64,000 nucleotides of DNA from positions 23,552-87,551 of the forward strand of contig VEPM01000017.1 of assembly GCA_012026795.1 (NCBI GenBank). Direction: 5' to 3'. This stretch comes from Candidatus Methanoperedens sp. (GTDB taxonomy: Archaea > Halobacteriota > Methanosarcinia > Methanosarcinales > Methanoperedenaceae). Both the position numbers and the translations under genes were made by a program. Under the pieces are notes generated by a model. That model was not told the DNA's origin, did not search any database, and worked only from the letters and a program-made list of their open reading frames with translations. This document shows positions 33,969 to 42,854 of this stretch, one piece after another (position 1 is the stretch's first letter; each line of letters opens with the position of its first letter).

Positions 33969-35966
33969 TTAATTGTCCTGGTATTTAGGTTTATAGAACA
34001 GCACTACCCTGTATTCTGAAGGTTCGCGGTCCATCTTCCTGTAAAGCAAATAATCAATGGTAATATCTGACTCTTTAAACCAGTACCATGACATCTTTGC
34101 ACTGTCAAGCCGCTCATAATCCGTGCGAAGGTTGCGCTTTACAATATCAGCTTCATTTGGCTTCTCATCGCCATCATGAACGATTATTAACGGCGCATCA
34201 AGGGTGGAATTGATACTGGTTTTCCACTGGATGTTATTGAAATGGCGCATGTACCAGAGGAACTGGGTTTCTAAATCCGTGTCAGTAAGCTGTATCTTTG
34301 TAGAATTACCATCATACTGCGATGAAATTTCATCTATTTTACTTAAGAGTAATGCAAATTTCTGCGGCGGCTGGGCAGCCTGGATAAGAGGTTCGGCGGT
34401 ATCTGTATAACGTTTAAAGTTCAATCCGATACTTGAATATATGAAAAAGGATGATGTTAAAATAATAATTGCGACTATAATAATTCCTTTAAGGGAGTTT
34501 AAATCCAGTCCAGGAATAATTTCATTCAGGTAGATCGCTGCAATTAATGCAAGAGGGAGTAAGGGATTAAGTACAAGCCAGGGTACTTTTTCCTGGATAT
34601 AAGAATATGCAAAGAAATTAGCCAGTGCCCAATATGTCAGGAAAGCAACAAAAAGATTTTTTGACTTCAATACGCTTAAGAATGCAAATATCAGCAATGG
34701 TAATAAAACGATTATTGAAGCCGGGAGGTAAGATATGGGAAGGAACCTGCTTGATTCCGGATATGTTTTTGATATGAGATAAAATATACCGGCTATTAAC
34801 CAGTATATAAGAGAAATCATTAATATCTTTCTTTTCTGATTATCGCAGCAGCTATAATGTGCAATTCCTAAAATTCCAAATATGAGTATTGGAAGCTCAT
34901 AGAGAGCTATGATCGGTAAGTAAAAAAAGAAAACGCCGCCCATACGTTCGATCTTATGCATCTCGTACCAGTGTATAACCGCTTTCATGAACGCATCTTT
35001 AATCCCCGGAAGGTCAAGGAAATTTCCCGTATAATATAAGGAGAAAAAGACAATAAATATAATAACAAACAATAAAATTTCTGTAGACAGGATCACAAAT
35101 TTATTATCGAGATTTTTGATTTTCCCGATCAAACCAATGTACCATTTTTCCCTTATGGCGAAAAGAAACAGGTAAAATAATACCAGAGCCATTATGATGT
35201 ATGCATTTTCTTTAAGCGCAACCAGTGATGCAAGCGCCAGTGCCCCGACAATAATGTAAATAAATCTCAGTAAAGGATATCTGCCGAAACTTAGAATAAT
35301 TATAACTAATCCGATCAATGCAAATGAAAAAAAATATAATCCTTTCAAGGTTAATAACGATAGCATCCGAATGTATAAATCCGGTATGACCCAGATAAAT
35401 GCCAGTGTTAATATTATTAATATAGTTGCAAATAAATATGCATTCCTGGTCACTATATTTTTATCATTTGAATAATTGATATTATAATAATTTATAGTAG
35501 AATAATTATCTACAAATTTGATCGCGCAAACAAATAATAATAGTGTAAAAAAAGACATGAATATGTCTTCCCTGTAAAAACGGGAATAATACAGGAACGA
35601 TGGCGAGAGCGCAAGGAAGAAAGCACAGATCAGCGATCCGGTCTTTCCGATATATTCCTTTAATGGCAGCAAAAATAACAGCATAGCAGATCCGAAAATT
35701 GCTGGCAGGATTCGTGCGGAATAGTCACTATCCCCTAATCTTTTAAATATTTCTGTTGTCACATAATACATAAAAGGCCCATGGAACGAGGGATCGTAAG
35801 AATAGCTATGCTGGGTGAACAACCTGTACGTAAAATAACCTACAGCAGCCTCATCGTGATGAAATACCCTTTCATCAAGCCTGTAAAATCTTAAGAAAAA
35901 TGCAAGGGCTACCAGGATAAAAAAACAAAGATAATAAGGAAAGCTTTTTTTACTCATCCACTTCAT
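33969..35966 (-). CDS. Polytopic membrane glycosyltransferase-like protein (Agl23-like)
   Basis: A 665-residue membrane protein with about 12-13 hydrophobic helices and a C-terminal extracytoplasmic domain of about 140 residues. The first outside loop carries RLDERVFHHDEAAVGYFTYRL, the DE-type acidic motif of GT-C fold enzymes that use polyprenyl-phosphate sugars, and SFHGPFMYYVT follows. The haloarchaeal relative is described as a flippase-activity-associated protein in N-glycosylation (Agl23). Thus it is likely to act in dolichol-linked glycan assembly at the cell surface, which fits the sequon-rich giant protein elsewhere in the window. It is upstream of the isochorismatase gene on the same strand. 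Confidence 0.82.
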   Translation of the reverse strand: MKWMSKKSFPYYLCFFILVALAFFLRFYRLDERVFHHDEAAVGYFTYRLFTQHSYSYDPSFHGPFMYYVTTEIFKRLGDSDYSARILPAIFGSAMLLFLLPLKEYIGKTGSLICAFFLALSPSFLYYSRFYREDIFMSFFTLLLFVCAIKFVDNYSTINYYNINYSNDKNIVTRNAYLFATILIILTLAFIWVIPDLYIRMLSLLTLKGLYFFSFALIGLVIIILSFGRYPLLRFIYIIVGALALASLVALKENAYIIMALVLFYLFLFAIREKWYIGLIGKIKNLDNKFVILSTEILLFVIIFIVFFSLYYTGNFLDLPGIKDAFMKAVIHWYEMHKIERMGGVFFFYLPIIALYELPILIFGILGIAHYSCCDNQKRKILMISLIYWLIAGIFYLISKTYPESSRFLPISYLPASIIVLLPLLIFAFLSVLKSKNLFVAFLTYWALANFFAYSYIQEKVPWLVLNPLLPLALIAAIYLNEIIPGLDLNSLKGIIIVAIIILTSSFFIYSSIGLNFKRYTDTAEPLIQAAQPPQKFALLLSKIDEISSQYDGNSTKIQLTDTDLETQFLWYMRHFNNIQWKTSINSTLDAPLIIVHDGDEKPNEADIVKRNLRTDYERLDSAKMSWYWFKESDITIDYLLYRKMDREPSEYRVVLFYKPKYQDN

Positions 35967-35993
35967 GATAGCTTAAACTTATTCATAGCATTT

Positions 35994-36293
35994 ATGGTTT
36001 TGGAAAAACATTCATGGCGCATGCCAAAAATCAACGTCAGGTTCTTTGCAAATTTCAGGGAATTCACAAAAACAAGTGAGCTTGAAATTGAAGGAGATAC
36101 TATCCGGGAGATACTTGAAGTGATTTGTATTAAGTTCCCGGAAATGGATAAGATCTTATTTATTGATGGAAAATTACAGCCTTATGTTAATATTTTTCTG
36201 AATGGGGAAAATATTCTTGAGTCAGATGGAATAGATAAGTTGCTTCAACCGGGTGATGAAATAGCTATTTTCCCTCCTGTGTCGGGTGGATGA
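35994..36293 (+). CDS. MoaD/SAMP1-type ubiquitin-like sulfur carrier or modifier
   Basis: A small beta-grasp protein ending in PPVSGG, the di-glycine tail that is adenylated and thiocarboxylated or conjugated to lysines. It is either the small subunit of molybdopterin synthase (MoaD) or an archaeal small modifier (SAMP); the two overlap in haloarchaea. The ORF opens at 35994, but MPKINVRFFANF at 36021 is where family homology begins and is the more probable start; no clear RBS favours either. It overlaps moeA by 4 nt, which supports a molybdenum/tungsten cofactor role (for example for formylmethanofuran dehydrogenase). Confidence 0.87.
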   Translation: MVLEKHSWRMPKINVRFFANFREFTKTSELEIEGDTIREILEVICIKFPEMDKILFIDGKLQPYVNIFLNGENILESDGIDKLLQPGDEIAIFPPVSGG

Positions 36294-37471
36294 TGTTTAA
36301 AGAAAGAATAAATGCACAAAAAGCAAAAGAATTATTTCTCCATTCATTTCAACCAATTTCAAAAATAGAGGCTTTGCCAATTGAAGAATGTGATGGAAGG
36401 ATAATTGCAGAAGATATAATTGCAAGCATAGATGTGCCGCATTACCGGCGTGCAGCCATGGATGGATTTGCAGTCATGGCATCTGAAACGCTCGGAGCAG
36501 GCACTGGTTCACCTGTTATTCTCAGATTATCAAATAATATGGAGAAAGGCACATGCATGAGGGTGCATACAGGTTCACCCATGCCGGAAAATTCGGACGC
36601 AGTCGTTATGATTGAAGATACGGTATTGTCCGGCGATAAGGTTGAAATATTTGCACAAATCCATCCTTTTAAGAACGTTGGGGCAATAGGGGAGGATGTA
36701 CAAAAAGGTGAAATTATCTTAAACAGGGGACGCTTGCTTCGTCCCTGTGATATCGCTGTTCTTGCGTCACTTGGTATCCGGAATATTAAAGTTTTTAAAA
36801 GGCCCCTTGTTGTTATCATTCCGACCGGTGAGGAACTTGTGCCCAGGGGTAAGAAAAACCTGGCGGATGGAGAAATCTATGAAACAAATGGATTGATGTC
36901 TGCAATGTATATACGAAAATGGGGTGGTATCCCGTGCCTGCTTGATATTGTGACCGATTCTCCTGACAGAATAAAAGAAGCTATTATATCAAACCTTGAT
37001 GCAGATATGATTTTAACAAGCGGTGGGACTTCAGTGGGAAAACGCGATTTTGTTCCGGCAGTTATCGGATCACTTGGAAAACTCCTTGCCCATGGTGTCG
37101 GGATCAGTCCTGGAAAGCCTACAGCTCTTGGGATTATCAATGGTAAACCTGTTGTATGCATGCCCGGATATCCTGTTGCAGGTATAGTTGCGCTTTTTTT
37201 TTATGGAAAGGCCGCATTTCGAAGGCTCGGGCATATTCCGGATGAGCCTGAAAGAACTGTAAAGGCAGTGCTTTCCGGAAAGATAGCCGGAAGGACAGGG
37301 TATAAAACATTTGCCCGTGTAAAAATAGATAATGGCGTTGCGATCCCACTGGCAACAGCCGGGGCAGGGATTTTAAGTTCGGTTTCTAAAGCTGATGGGT
37401 TCGTGATAATTCCGGAAAATATCGAAGGACGAAATGCTGGTGAAGAAGTGGAAGTAGTGTTAATTGATTGA
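36290..37471 (+). CDS. moeA: Molybdopterin molybdenumtransferase MoeA
   Basis: Inserts molybdate or tungstate into adenylated molybdopterin. 393 residues, the normal length. Domain order is that of MoeA: an N-terminal segment with RRAAMDGFAV (about 53-62), domain II with HTGSPMPENSDAVVM, the MogA-like domain III with PTGEELV and TSGGTSVGKRDF, and PGYPV before the C-terminal barrel. Two ATG codons are adjacent at the start. It overlaps the moaD-like gene by 4 nt, so the two are co-translated. The convergent hairpin at 37651-37696 follows. Confidence 0.95.
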   Translation: MMFKERINAQKAKELFLHSFQPISKIEALPIEECDGRIIAEDIIASIDVPHYRRAAMDGFAVMASETLGAGTGSPVILRLSNNMEKGTCMRVHTGSPMPENSDAVVMIEDTVLSGDKVEIFAQIHPFKNVGAIGEDVQKGEIILNRGRLLRPCDIAVLASLGIRNIKVFKRPLVVIIPTGEELVPRGKKNLADGEIYETNGLMSAMYIRKWGGIPCLLDIVTDSPDRIKEAIISNLDADMILTSGGTSVGKRDFVPAVIGSLGKLLAHGVGISPGKPTALGIINGKPVVCMPGYPVAGIVALFFYGKAAFRRLGHIPDEPERTVKAVLSGKIAGRTGYKTFARVKIDNGVAIPLATAGAGILSSVSKADGFVIIPENIEGRNAGEEVEVVLID

Positions 37472-37650
37472 TTATTTTGTCATCATTATAATCATTTTAT
37501 CGGCAAATAAGTATATTAGTTATGATACTTATTATTAGTATGAGCAGGCAAATAATTCATTTATATTTTCCCCACATCCTATCCACTGCCTGCTCTATCC
37601 TATTTTTTAACGGACATTATCCTGGTGTATTTGAAAAAAATGGTGGTATA

Positions 37651-37696
37651 ATGGGCAGGTTGGGGAGTGGTGGTATTTAAAAAAATTCCTGCCCAT
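37651..37696. terminator. Hairpin between convergent moeA and the TIM-barrel gene
   Basis: ATGGGCAGG (37651-37659) pairs perfectly with CCTGCCCAT (37688-37696) around a 28-nt loop containing TGGTGGTA-type G-rich sequence, followed by TGTTTTCCT. It lies 180 nt after moeA and 44 nt after the minus-strand gene's stop, so it could act in either direction. The same stretch has direct repeats of TGGTGGTAT. Confidence 0.4.
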
Positions 37697-37739
37697 TGTT
37701 TTCCTAAAAACACACATAATATTTAAAATATTGTACGAC

Positions 37740-38552
37740 TTATTCATAATTCAAACCTAAAAGTATCTTCTTTCCCGCCCTTACATCATCAACAGAAAAC
37801 ACCTCAAGATTATACACACCATTAAACCTGAGTTCTTTCAAAATAGAAAAATCAATAACTCCTTTTCCAGGCGCACCATGAAGATCGCCCCAGAATTTCT
37901 CTGTAAAAAAACCCTGGTTATCGTGGACATGAACATGCGTTACATAATTTTTTAACTCCCTGGCAAATTCCCGAAGTTTCACCTGGTTTCCCTTGCATGT
38001 CAGGTTGGCATGCCCTATATCAAAAGTAGCCCTCAAATTGGGTGAACCTGTCTCTTCGATAGCTTTTATCAGGTCAGTTGCGCTGATGCACAGGTTATCC
38101 GGGTCAGTTCCTTCCTTATTTTCAAGTCCGAGTATAACATTCGCATCTTTGGCAAATTTCGAAAGACGGGATAATCCTGACACCATGTTTTCAAATGATT
38201 CGTCTTTATTTTTATTTCCATTGATCCTTCCCGGATGAATAACCACAATCCCTGATCCGAGAGCTTCTGCGATCATGATACTTTCTTTCATGAGCTTCTC
38301 TGTTGTATCACTCAATCTTGCAGTGTCCACAATGAGTTCGTGCGGGTAATTTGGCGCATCGCTAAAATAAGGAGCATGGATAGAAGTTGATAAATCGTAT
38401 GACGAAAGCGTATCTGTTAGTTTGCGTATGCGTGATTTTATTAACTTTGTTCCTTCATAAACTCCAAGCTTTGGTATATACAGCTCTACAGATTCAACTT
38501 CGCGCTCCAATTCAGGAAGTGTTCCTGCAAAAGATGATGCCCCAATGATCAT
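37740..38552 (-). CDS. Sugar phosphate isomerase/epimerase family TIM-barrel protein
   Basis: A 270-residue xylose-isomerase-like/AP-endonuclease-2-fold barrel. Metal-binding positions are visible in order: HAPYFSD, VIHPGRI, LENKEG, FDIGHAN, HVHDNQG and a final NLEVFS. The domain also occurs in endonuclease IV, but the set of residues and length fit a sugar or cyclitol isomerase. The start lies 12 nt after the stop of mfnB, on the same strand, so the two genes are probably co-transcribed. The substrate is unknown. Confidence 0.8.
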   Translation of the reverse strand: MIIGASSFAGTLPELEREVESVELYIPKLGVYEGTKLIKSRIRKLTDTLSSYDLSTSIHAPYFSDAPNYPHELIVDTARLSDTTEKLMKESIMIAEALGSGIVVIHPGRINGNKNKDESFENMVSGLSRLSKFAKDANVILGLENKEGTDPDNLCISATDLIKAIEETGSPNLRATFDIGHANLTCKGNQVKLREFARELKNYVTHVHVHDNQGFFTEKFWGDLHGAPGKGVIDFSILKELRFNGVYNLEVFSVDDVRAGKKILLGLNYE

Positions 38553-38564
38553 TTTCCATTTCCA

Positions 38565-39269
38565 TTAATTCTTGTTGATCAGGGATCTTAATTTTTCAAC
38601 AAGCTCTTTCCTTATTGAAGATTTGCGGTCTCCGCCGCACACGCAACCCCTGACCCCGATAATATCCGGAGAAATTCTTTTTAATGCAGGGATATCTTCA
38701 AATTTGATCGTGCCTGCAAGGGCTGCCTGGAGCCCGTGGTCTCTTGAACTTGAAACGAACTGCCTGAGTTCATCTTCGGTCAGGAATTCAAATGTGGAGC
38801 GGCCATCCTTGATTCCCGTATCCATCATCACAACATCTACGCCTGCTGTTTCACCTATCTCTGGCAGTTCAAAAGGTGAAATGGAATTAATTCGCTTATA
38901 ATCAGAATAACCTGAAGCCACTACAAACTTATTTTTATCATATTCCTTTACAGAACGGACGATATTTGTAAGCATGTCAAGGGCCTGCTCCCTGGTCTGT
39001 ATATCGAATAATCCAACTTTGATGTAATCTGCACCAGAGACAGCCGCACCAAGCGCTGCTAATGATGCCGTTCCTGGCTTATAATTAAAATCACCGATCG
39101 TTGCGCTCAAAGGTACTGCGCCTGCCACGTTTTTCACAGCTTTTATCATCCACGGGAAATTAGCGCCAAGTGAGCCTTCTTTCGGGTTCTTTACATCTAT
39201 GATATCAGCTCCTCCTGATTTGCAGGTTCTGGCTTCCTCAACGTTGATCGGGCTTACGAGTAACTTCAT
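38565..39269 (-). CDS. mfnB: (5-formylfuran-3-yl)methyl phosphate synthase
   Basis: Condenses two molecules of glyceraldehyde 3-phosphate to the furan precursor of methanofuran, the C1 carrier of methanogenesis and methanotrophy. The 234-residue TIM barrel has the N-terminal MKLLVSPINVEEA and the active-site lysine segment DVKNPKEGSLGANFP, followed by ATIGDFNYKPGT, GADYIKVGL and LAGTIKFEDIPAL, all as in MfnB. Length matches. It leads a two-gene unit with the TIM-barrel protein. Its presence, with the mmp block, is a strong marker for a methane-metabolising archaeon. Confidence 0.95.
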   Translation of the reverse strand: MKLLVSPINVEEARTCKSGGADIIDVKNPKEGSLGANFPWMIKAVKNVAGAVPLSATIGDFNYKPGTASLAALGAAVSGADYIKVGLFDIQTREQALDMLTNIVRSVKEYDKNKFVVASGYSDYKRINSISPFELPEIGETAGVDVVMMDTGIKDGRSTFEFLTEDELRQFVSSSRDHGLQAALAGTIKFEDIPALKRISPDIIGVRGCVCGGDRKSSIRKELVEKLRSLINKN

Positions 39270-39399
39270 ATCAATAGATTAAATTGATGCACTAATACAT
39301 TTATGTTTCGAATTTGTTTTGATATAATATACGGTTGAATTTTTGCAATTGCAATCAGGATATTGAAGTGGGTTGAATTATGAAAATAATATTAAAATT

Positions 39400-39795
39400 T
39401 TAATAACTCTCAATCGCCAGTCCCGGAACCTTCGAAAAGTGCTTTGCATTCTTCGTAAGCAGAGGCTCGCCATGAGTAAGGGCGATACTTGCTATAAGGA
39501 GGTCAAAATCCCCGATATCATTTCCTTTTCTCTGGAGTTCTATCGAAAGTTTCCCAAATGTTTCACTGGCAGCAATTGAAAATTCCAGAATATCAAGGGT
39601 ATCGAGCAGATGCCGTACTTTTTTAGCTTCTTCGATCGGCCGGGATGAGTTATATGCACCTTTGTAGAGTTCAGATGCATTAAGAGGCGTTGTATTTAAT
39701 TTATCACCATCTGCTGTCAGCTCTTCCAGTTTTCTCTCCGCAGCAGGTTTACGGCGCAGCAGATCGATTATGAAATCAGTGTCCAGGCAGGTCAT
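39400..39795 (-). CDS. vapC: VapC-type PIN-domain ribonuclease toxin
   Basis: A 131-residue PIN domain. The acidic residues that bind metal are visible: Asp5 in CLDTDFIIDLL, Glu in NASELYKGAY near residue 42, and Asp in GDFDLLIASIAL near residues 95-98. VapC toxins cleave tRNA, rRNA or mRNA. The start overlaps the antitoxin gene by 4 nt, the classic vapBC arrangement. The length and motif order are normal, so the toxin is probably intact. Confidence 0.92.
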   Translation of the reverse strand: MTCLDTDFIIDLLRRKPAAERKLEELTADGDKLNTTPLNASELYKGAYNSSRPIEEAKKVRHLLDTLDILEFSIAASETFGKLSIELQRKGNDIGDFDLLIASIALTHGEPLLTKNAKHFSKVPGLAIESY

Positions 39796-40013
39796 AGATC
39801 AACTTTCCTGAGTTTTGCTTTTCTTGTTTCCTGCATTGATTTTTCAATATTATCTGCAAGTTCGGTACTGGTTTTCAGTGAACGTATGTAATCAAGCGTA
39901 TTCTTTTTCCTGGTCAGTTTCAATATTATGTCCGTAAAGCTTTCGTTAGGGGCTTTTTTTGCTCGTAATTTCTTATAAGCATCCAGCGTAATTGTTATGG
40001 TTTTGGTCGCCAT
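39792..40013 (-). CDS. vapB: VapB-type antitoxin (DUF217-like)
   Basis: A 73-residue antitoxin starting MATKTITITLDAYKKLRAKK, the ribbon-helix-helix-like DUF217/VapB pattern, followed by SFTDIILKLTRKK and a helical toxin-binding tail rich in Lys and Glu. The open frame reaches back to 40115, but the upstream part (ICCGHRM...) is not family-like, overlaps the end of prs, and the operator-like palindrome at 40022-40037 would lie inside it; 40013 is therefore preferred. It overlaps vapC by 4 nt and probably represses its own operon. Confidence 0.85.
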   Translation of the reverse strand: MATKTITITLDAYKKLRAKKAPNESFTDIILKLTRKKNTLDYIRSLKTSTELADNIEKSMQETRKAKLRKVDL

Positions 40014-40021
40014 AATATCCA

Positions 40022-40037
40022 TGTATGTGCATGTACA
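40022..40037. promoter_or_regulatory. Candidate VapB operator
   Basis: TGTA-TG-TGCA-TG-TACA is palindromic apart from its two 2-nt spacers and stands 9 nt upstream of the vapB start, where autorepressor sites of toxin-antitoxin operons normally lie. A related TATATACATGTAAACA occurs upstream of the DUF2080 gene (about 51956-51971). Confidence 0.4.
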
Positions 40038-40111
40038 CTTATAATTCTTGCTATTGGATAAAATCATTTTTTGGAGATCTATTCGCATTCTGTGCCCACA
40101 GCAAATATTTT

Positions 40112-40960
40112 TCAAATACTAACAACCACAGAAGCTATAATCGGTGCCACGCTCACAACACTTACGCCTTTATCAATTGTATCGGTAGCTATGATACCTT
40201 TTACTCCCGCCTTAAATAATTTAATAATCGCATTATTTGTAAGGACAGGATGCACACAGGCTGCATAGACTTCATGGGCTCCCTGTTTCCTGAGTAATGA
40301 TACCGTTTCTGCAACGGTTCCGCCGGTTGAAATGATATCATCGATAATAATAACATCCCTTCCTTTTACATTAACATTCTTTGGATGGATTGATACAATC
40401 TCACCGCTTAGCCTTGTCTTTTCAAGATAATCATAATCAATACCAAGGTCAGAAGAAGCGCTTTCTGCAATATGGATAGCTCCGTCATCAGGTGCAATAA
40501 TAAGAGGATTTATGAATTTCATATTTTTTATATATTTCCCTATCATCGGGGTGGCGTCAAGATCCGTTGTTTTTGCATCAAAATAATCAAGAATGCCGGT
40601 ATCGTGGATGTTGATCGTATAAACATTGTCAGCCTTTATTGTTCTTGCAAGGGCGCGGGCGCTTATGGGTTCCCCGGCCTTGAATTTCTTATCCTGGCGA
40701 GCATACCCCATATAGGGAATTACAACATTTATCCTGGATGCATCACTGCATGCATCGATCAACTGGAGCAGGGCAATTAAATCAGTATCCGTAACTGTGC
40801 TCTGGATTATTGTGACTTCCGGTCCGATATCATCAGCAATTCGTGTATATAGCTCCCCGTCAGGAAATTTCCTGAATTCACTGATAAGAAGATTTGATTT
40901 TAATACTTCTGTGACTCTTCCTGCAAGCAATTGTGACGCCGGACCTGCGATGATATCCAA
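40112..40960 (-). CDS. prs: Ribose-phosphate pyrophosphokinase
   Basis: Makes PRPP from ribose 5-phosphate and ATP. A 282-residue archaeal (short, class III-like) PRPP synthetase with FPDGELYTRI, the ATP-loop region YMGYARQDKKFKAGEPISARALA, IAPDDGAI and the PRPP loop VIIIDDIISTGGT. The start codon is a TTG (DIIAGPASQ follows) preceded by GTGAGG about 6 nt upstream; no in-frame ATG lies near. It is divergent from atwA and upstream of vapBC. Confidence 0.95.
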   Translation of the reverse strand: MDIIAGPASQLLAGRVTEVLKSNLLISEFRKFPDGELYTRIADDIGPEVTIIQSTVTDTDLIALLQLIDACSDASRINVVIPYMGYARQDKKFKAGEPISARALARTIKADNVYTINIHDTGILDYFDAKTTDLDATPMIGKYIKNMKFINPLIIAPDDGAIHIAESASSDLGIDYDYLEKTRLSGEIVSIHPKNVNVKGRDVIIIDDIISTGGTVAETVSLLRKQGAHEVYAACVHPVLTNNAIIKLFKAGVKGIIATDTIDKGVSVVSVAPIIASVVVSI

Positions 40961-41135
40961 TTGAATTCCTCACGCCCTTTATGGATAGAATGAATATAAA
41001 GAATTTGTATGTTGATCAATATAACATTTTTATATGATTAATACTGTAATGTATTATCGTTATATTTATGTAGGGCATGAGCTATTCAGAATCCCACGTT
41101 AGTTAGAATCAAAAAGCAAAAACTTATAGTGAAGA

Positions 41136-41161
41136 GGATTAATTATCTGAATAATTAATCC
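41136..41161 (+). promoter_or_regulatory. Perfect hairpin in the atwA leader
   Basis: GGATTAATTAT (41136-41146), loop CTGA, ATAATTAATCC (41151-41161): a perfect 11-bp stem ending two bases before CGGGAAG and 17 nt before the atwA ATG. TATA-like TTATATTTATG at 41060-41070 would place it in the 5' untranslated region; a second candidate (ACTTATAG, 41122-41129) would put it at the transcript start. Confidence 0.5.
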
Positions 41162-41177
41162 CCGGGAAGAATGACAT

Positions 41178-42806
41178 ATGACGCTATTTATTGAAATTAA
41201 AAATCTTCGTGTTGGCTTTGACGGAGTCGATGTTCTCAGTGATATAAATATTAACATCAACGAAGGAGAAATTCTTGGAATCTTAGGAAAAAGCAGCGCA
41301 GGAAAATCCATACTTATGCATGTCCTGCGAGGTGTGGAAAAATTTAATGACATTTCAGGAAGCGTAATATATCACCTGGCTCAATGCGGTAAATGTGGGT
41401 CCATAGAAAAACCAAGTAAGATAGGAACTCCCTGTCCCAAATGTAACGCCAATTATGAGAAGCTTGATGCGGATTTCGTAACAATGTCAATTCACGATCC
41501 GGTACGAAGAGACATAACCAGAAGGATCGCTATCATGCTCCAGAGAACATTTGCATTATATGGTGATGAAAGGGTTATCGTAAATGTCATGAATGCCCTT
41601 CAGGAAATTGACCAGATGGGGCCAAATGCCATTCATAAGGCAGCAGACCTGCTTGACCAGGTAAATCTTTCCAACAGGATGATGCATATTGCAAGAGAAC
41701 TCTCTGGCGGTGAAAAACAACGTGTGGTGCTTGCAAGACAGCTTGTCAAAAGCCCTATAATATTGCTCGCAGATGAACCGACCGGTACTCTTGATCCCAA
41801 GACTGCCGAACTTGTACATGAAAGCATAGTAAATGCAACAAAGAATTTCAATATGACACTCATCATCACATCCCACTGGCCAAAAGTGATTGAAGAGCTT
41901 TCACACAAGGCTATATGGCTTGATGAAGGAAAAATCGTAATGATGGGGAAACCTTCTGAAGTCGCGGCTGAATTTATGAAAGAAGTTGGAACAGTCGGTG
42001 ATCAGGAAGAAGTCAGTATCGGAGAGCCTATAATCAGGGGACGCAATCTCCAGATGACCTATTTTTCCCTGGACAGGGGTATAGTAAGGGCTGTCAATGA
42101 TATCAGTTTTGATATTAACGAAGGTGAAATATTCGGAATAATCGGGGTCAGCGGGGCAGGAAAAACCACAACATCAAAGATAATTTCCGGGTTATTAAGG
42201 CCGACTTCAGGTTCAATTGACGTGAGAATAGGGGATGAATGGATTGACCTGACACAACTTGGGCCTGACAAGAAAGGACGCGCTACAAAATATATTGGTG
42301 TACTGCACCAGGAATACAGTCTTTATCCACACAGGAATATTATCGATAACCTGACTGAGTCTATCGGTCTTGACCTGCCATATGAACTGGCAGAGAGAAA
42401 AGCGATCCATACATTGGTAACATCAGGTTTCACGGAAAAAAAGGCAAAAGAAATTCTGGCCAAGATGCCTGATGAGTTAAGTGAAGGGGAAAGGCACAGG
42501 GTTGCAATGGCACAGGTACTCATCAAAGAGCCCAGGATACTTGTTTTTGATGAACCCACAGGAACAATGGATCCGGTCACCAAAATTGAAGTTTCAAAAT
42601 CTATCCTGAATGCCAGGAAAGAAGTAGGAGAAACTTTTGTCATAGTGTCCCATGATATGGATTTTGTTGCTGAGATATGCGACAGGGCAGCATTAATGCG
42701 TCTTGGCAAGATAGTTGATATCGGTGAAACAGGCGATGTCCTATCAAAACTTTCCAGCAAAGAACGGGAAGAAGCTCTTCAAGGGATAGCTAAAGAATTA
42801 AAATAG
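41178..42806 (+). CDS. atwA: Methyl-coenzyme M reductase activation component A2 (double ABC ATPase)
   Basis: A soluble ABC protein that drives the ATP-dependent reductive activation of MCR nickel F430. 542 residues with two nucleotide-binding domains: Walker A GKSSAGKS (about 35-42) and GVSGAGKTT (about 325), signatures LSGGEKQRV and LSEGERHRV, Walker B LLADEPTGT and LVFDEPTGT. A four-cysteine zinc-ribbon-like segment (CGKCG ... CPKC, about residues 72-94) is inserted in the first domain, as in known A2 proteins. It leads the mmp block and is followed 48 nt later by mmp3. There are no membrane partners, consistent with a non-transporter ABC protein. Confidence 0.96.
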   Translation: MTLFIEIKNLRVGFDGVDVLSDINININEGEILGILGKSSAGKSILMHVLRGVEKFNDISGSVIYHLAQCGKCGSIEKPSKIGTPCPKCNANYEKLDADFVTMSIHDPVRRDITRRIAIMLQRTFALYGDERVIVNVMNALQEIDQMGPNAIHKAADLLDQVNLSNRMMHIARELSGGEKQRVVLARQLVKSPIILLADEPTGTLDPKTAELVHESIVNATKNFNMTLIITSHWPKVIEELSHKAIWLDEGKIVMMGKPSEVAAEFMKEVGTVGDQEEVSIGEPIIRGRNLQMTYFSLDRGIVRAVNDISFDINEGEIFGIIGVSGAGKTTTSKIISGLLRPTSGSIDVRIGDEWIDLTQLGPDKKGRATKYIGVLHQEYSLYPHRNIIDNLTESIGLDLPYELAERKAIHTLVTSGFTEKKAKEILAKMPDELSEGERHRVAMAQVLIKEPRILVFDEPTGTMDPVTKIEVSKSILNARKEVGETFVIVSHDMDFVAEICDRAALMRLGKIVDIGETGDVLSKLSSKEREEALQGIAKELK

Positions 42807-42854
42807 ATAACGAATTAAAATAAATAATGAATTATACCAATAGCTGGAGGATAA

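Noticed and set aside
39270..39399. Possible extra gene between mfnB and vapC
   Set aside because: 130 bp of A+T-rich sequence with no start codon plus RBS; probably promoter and spacer.
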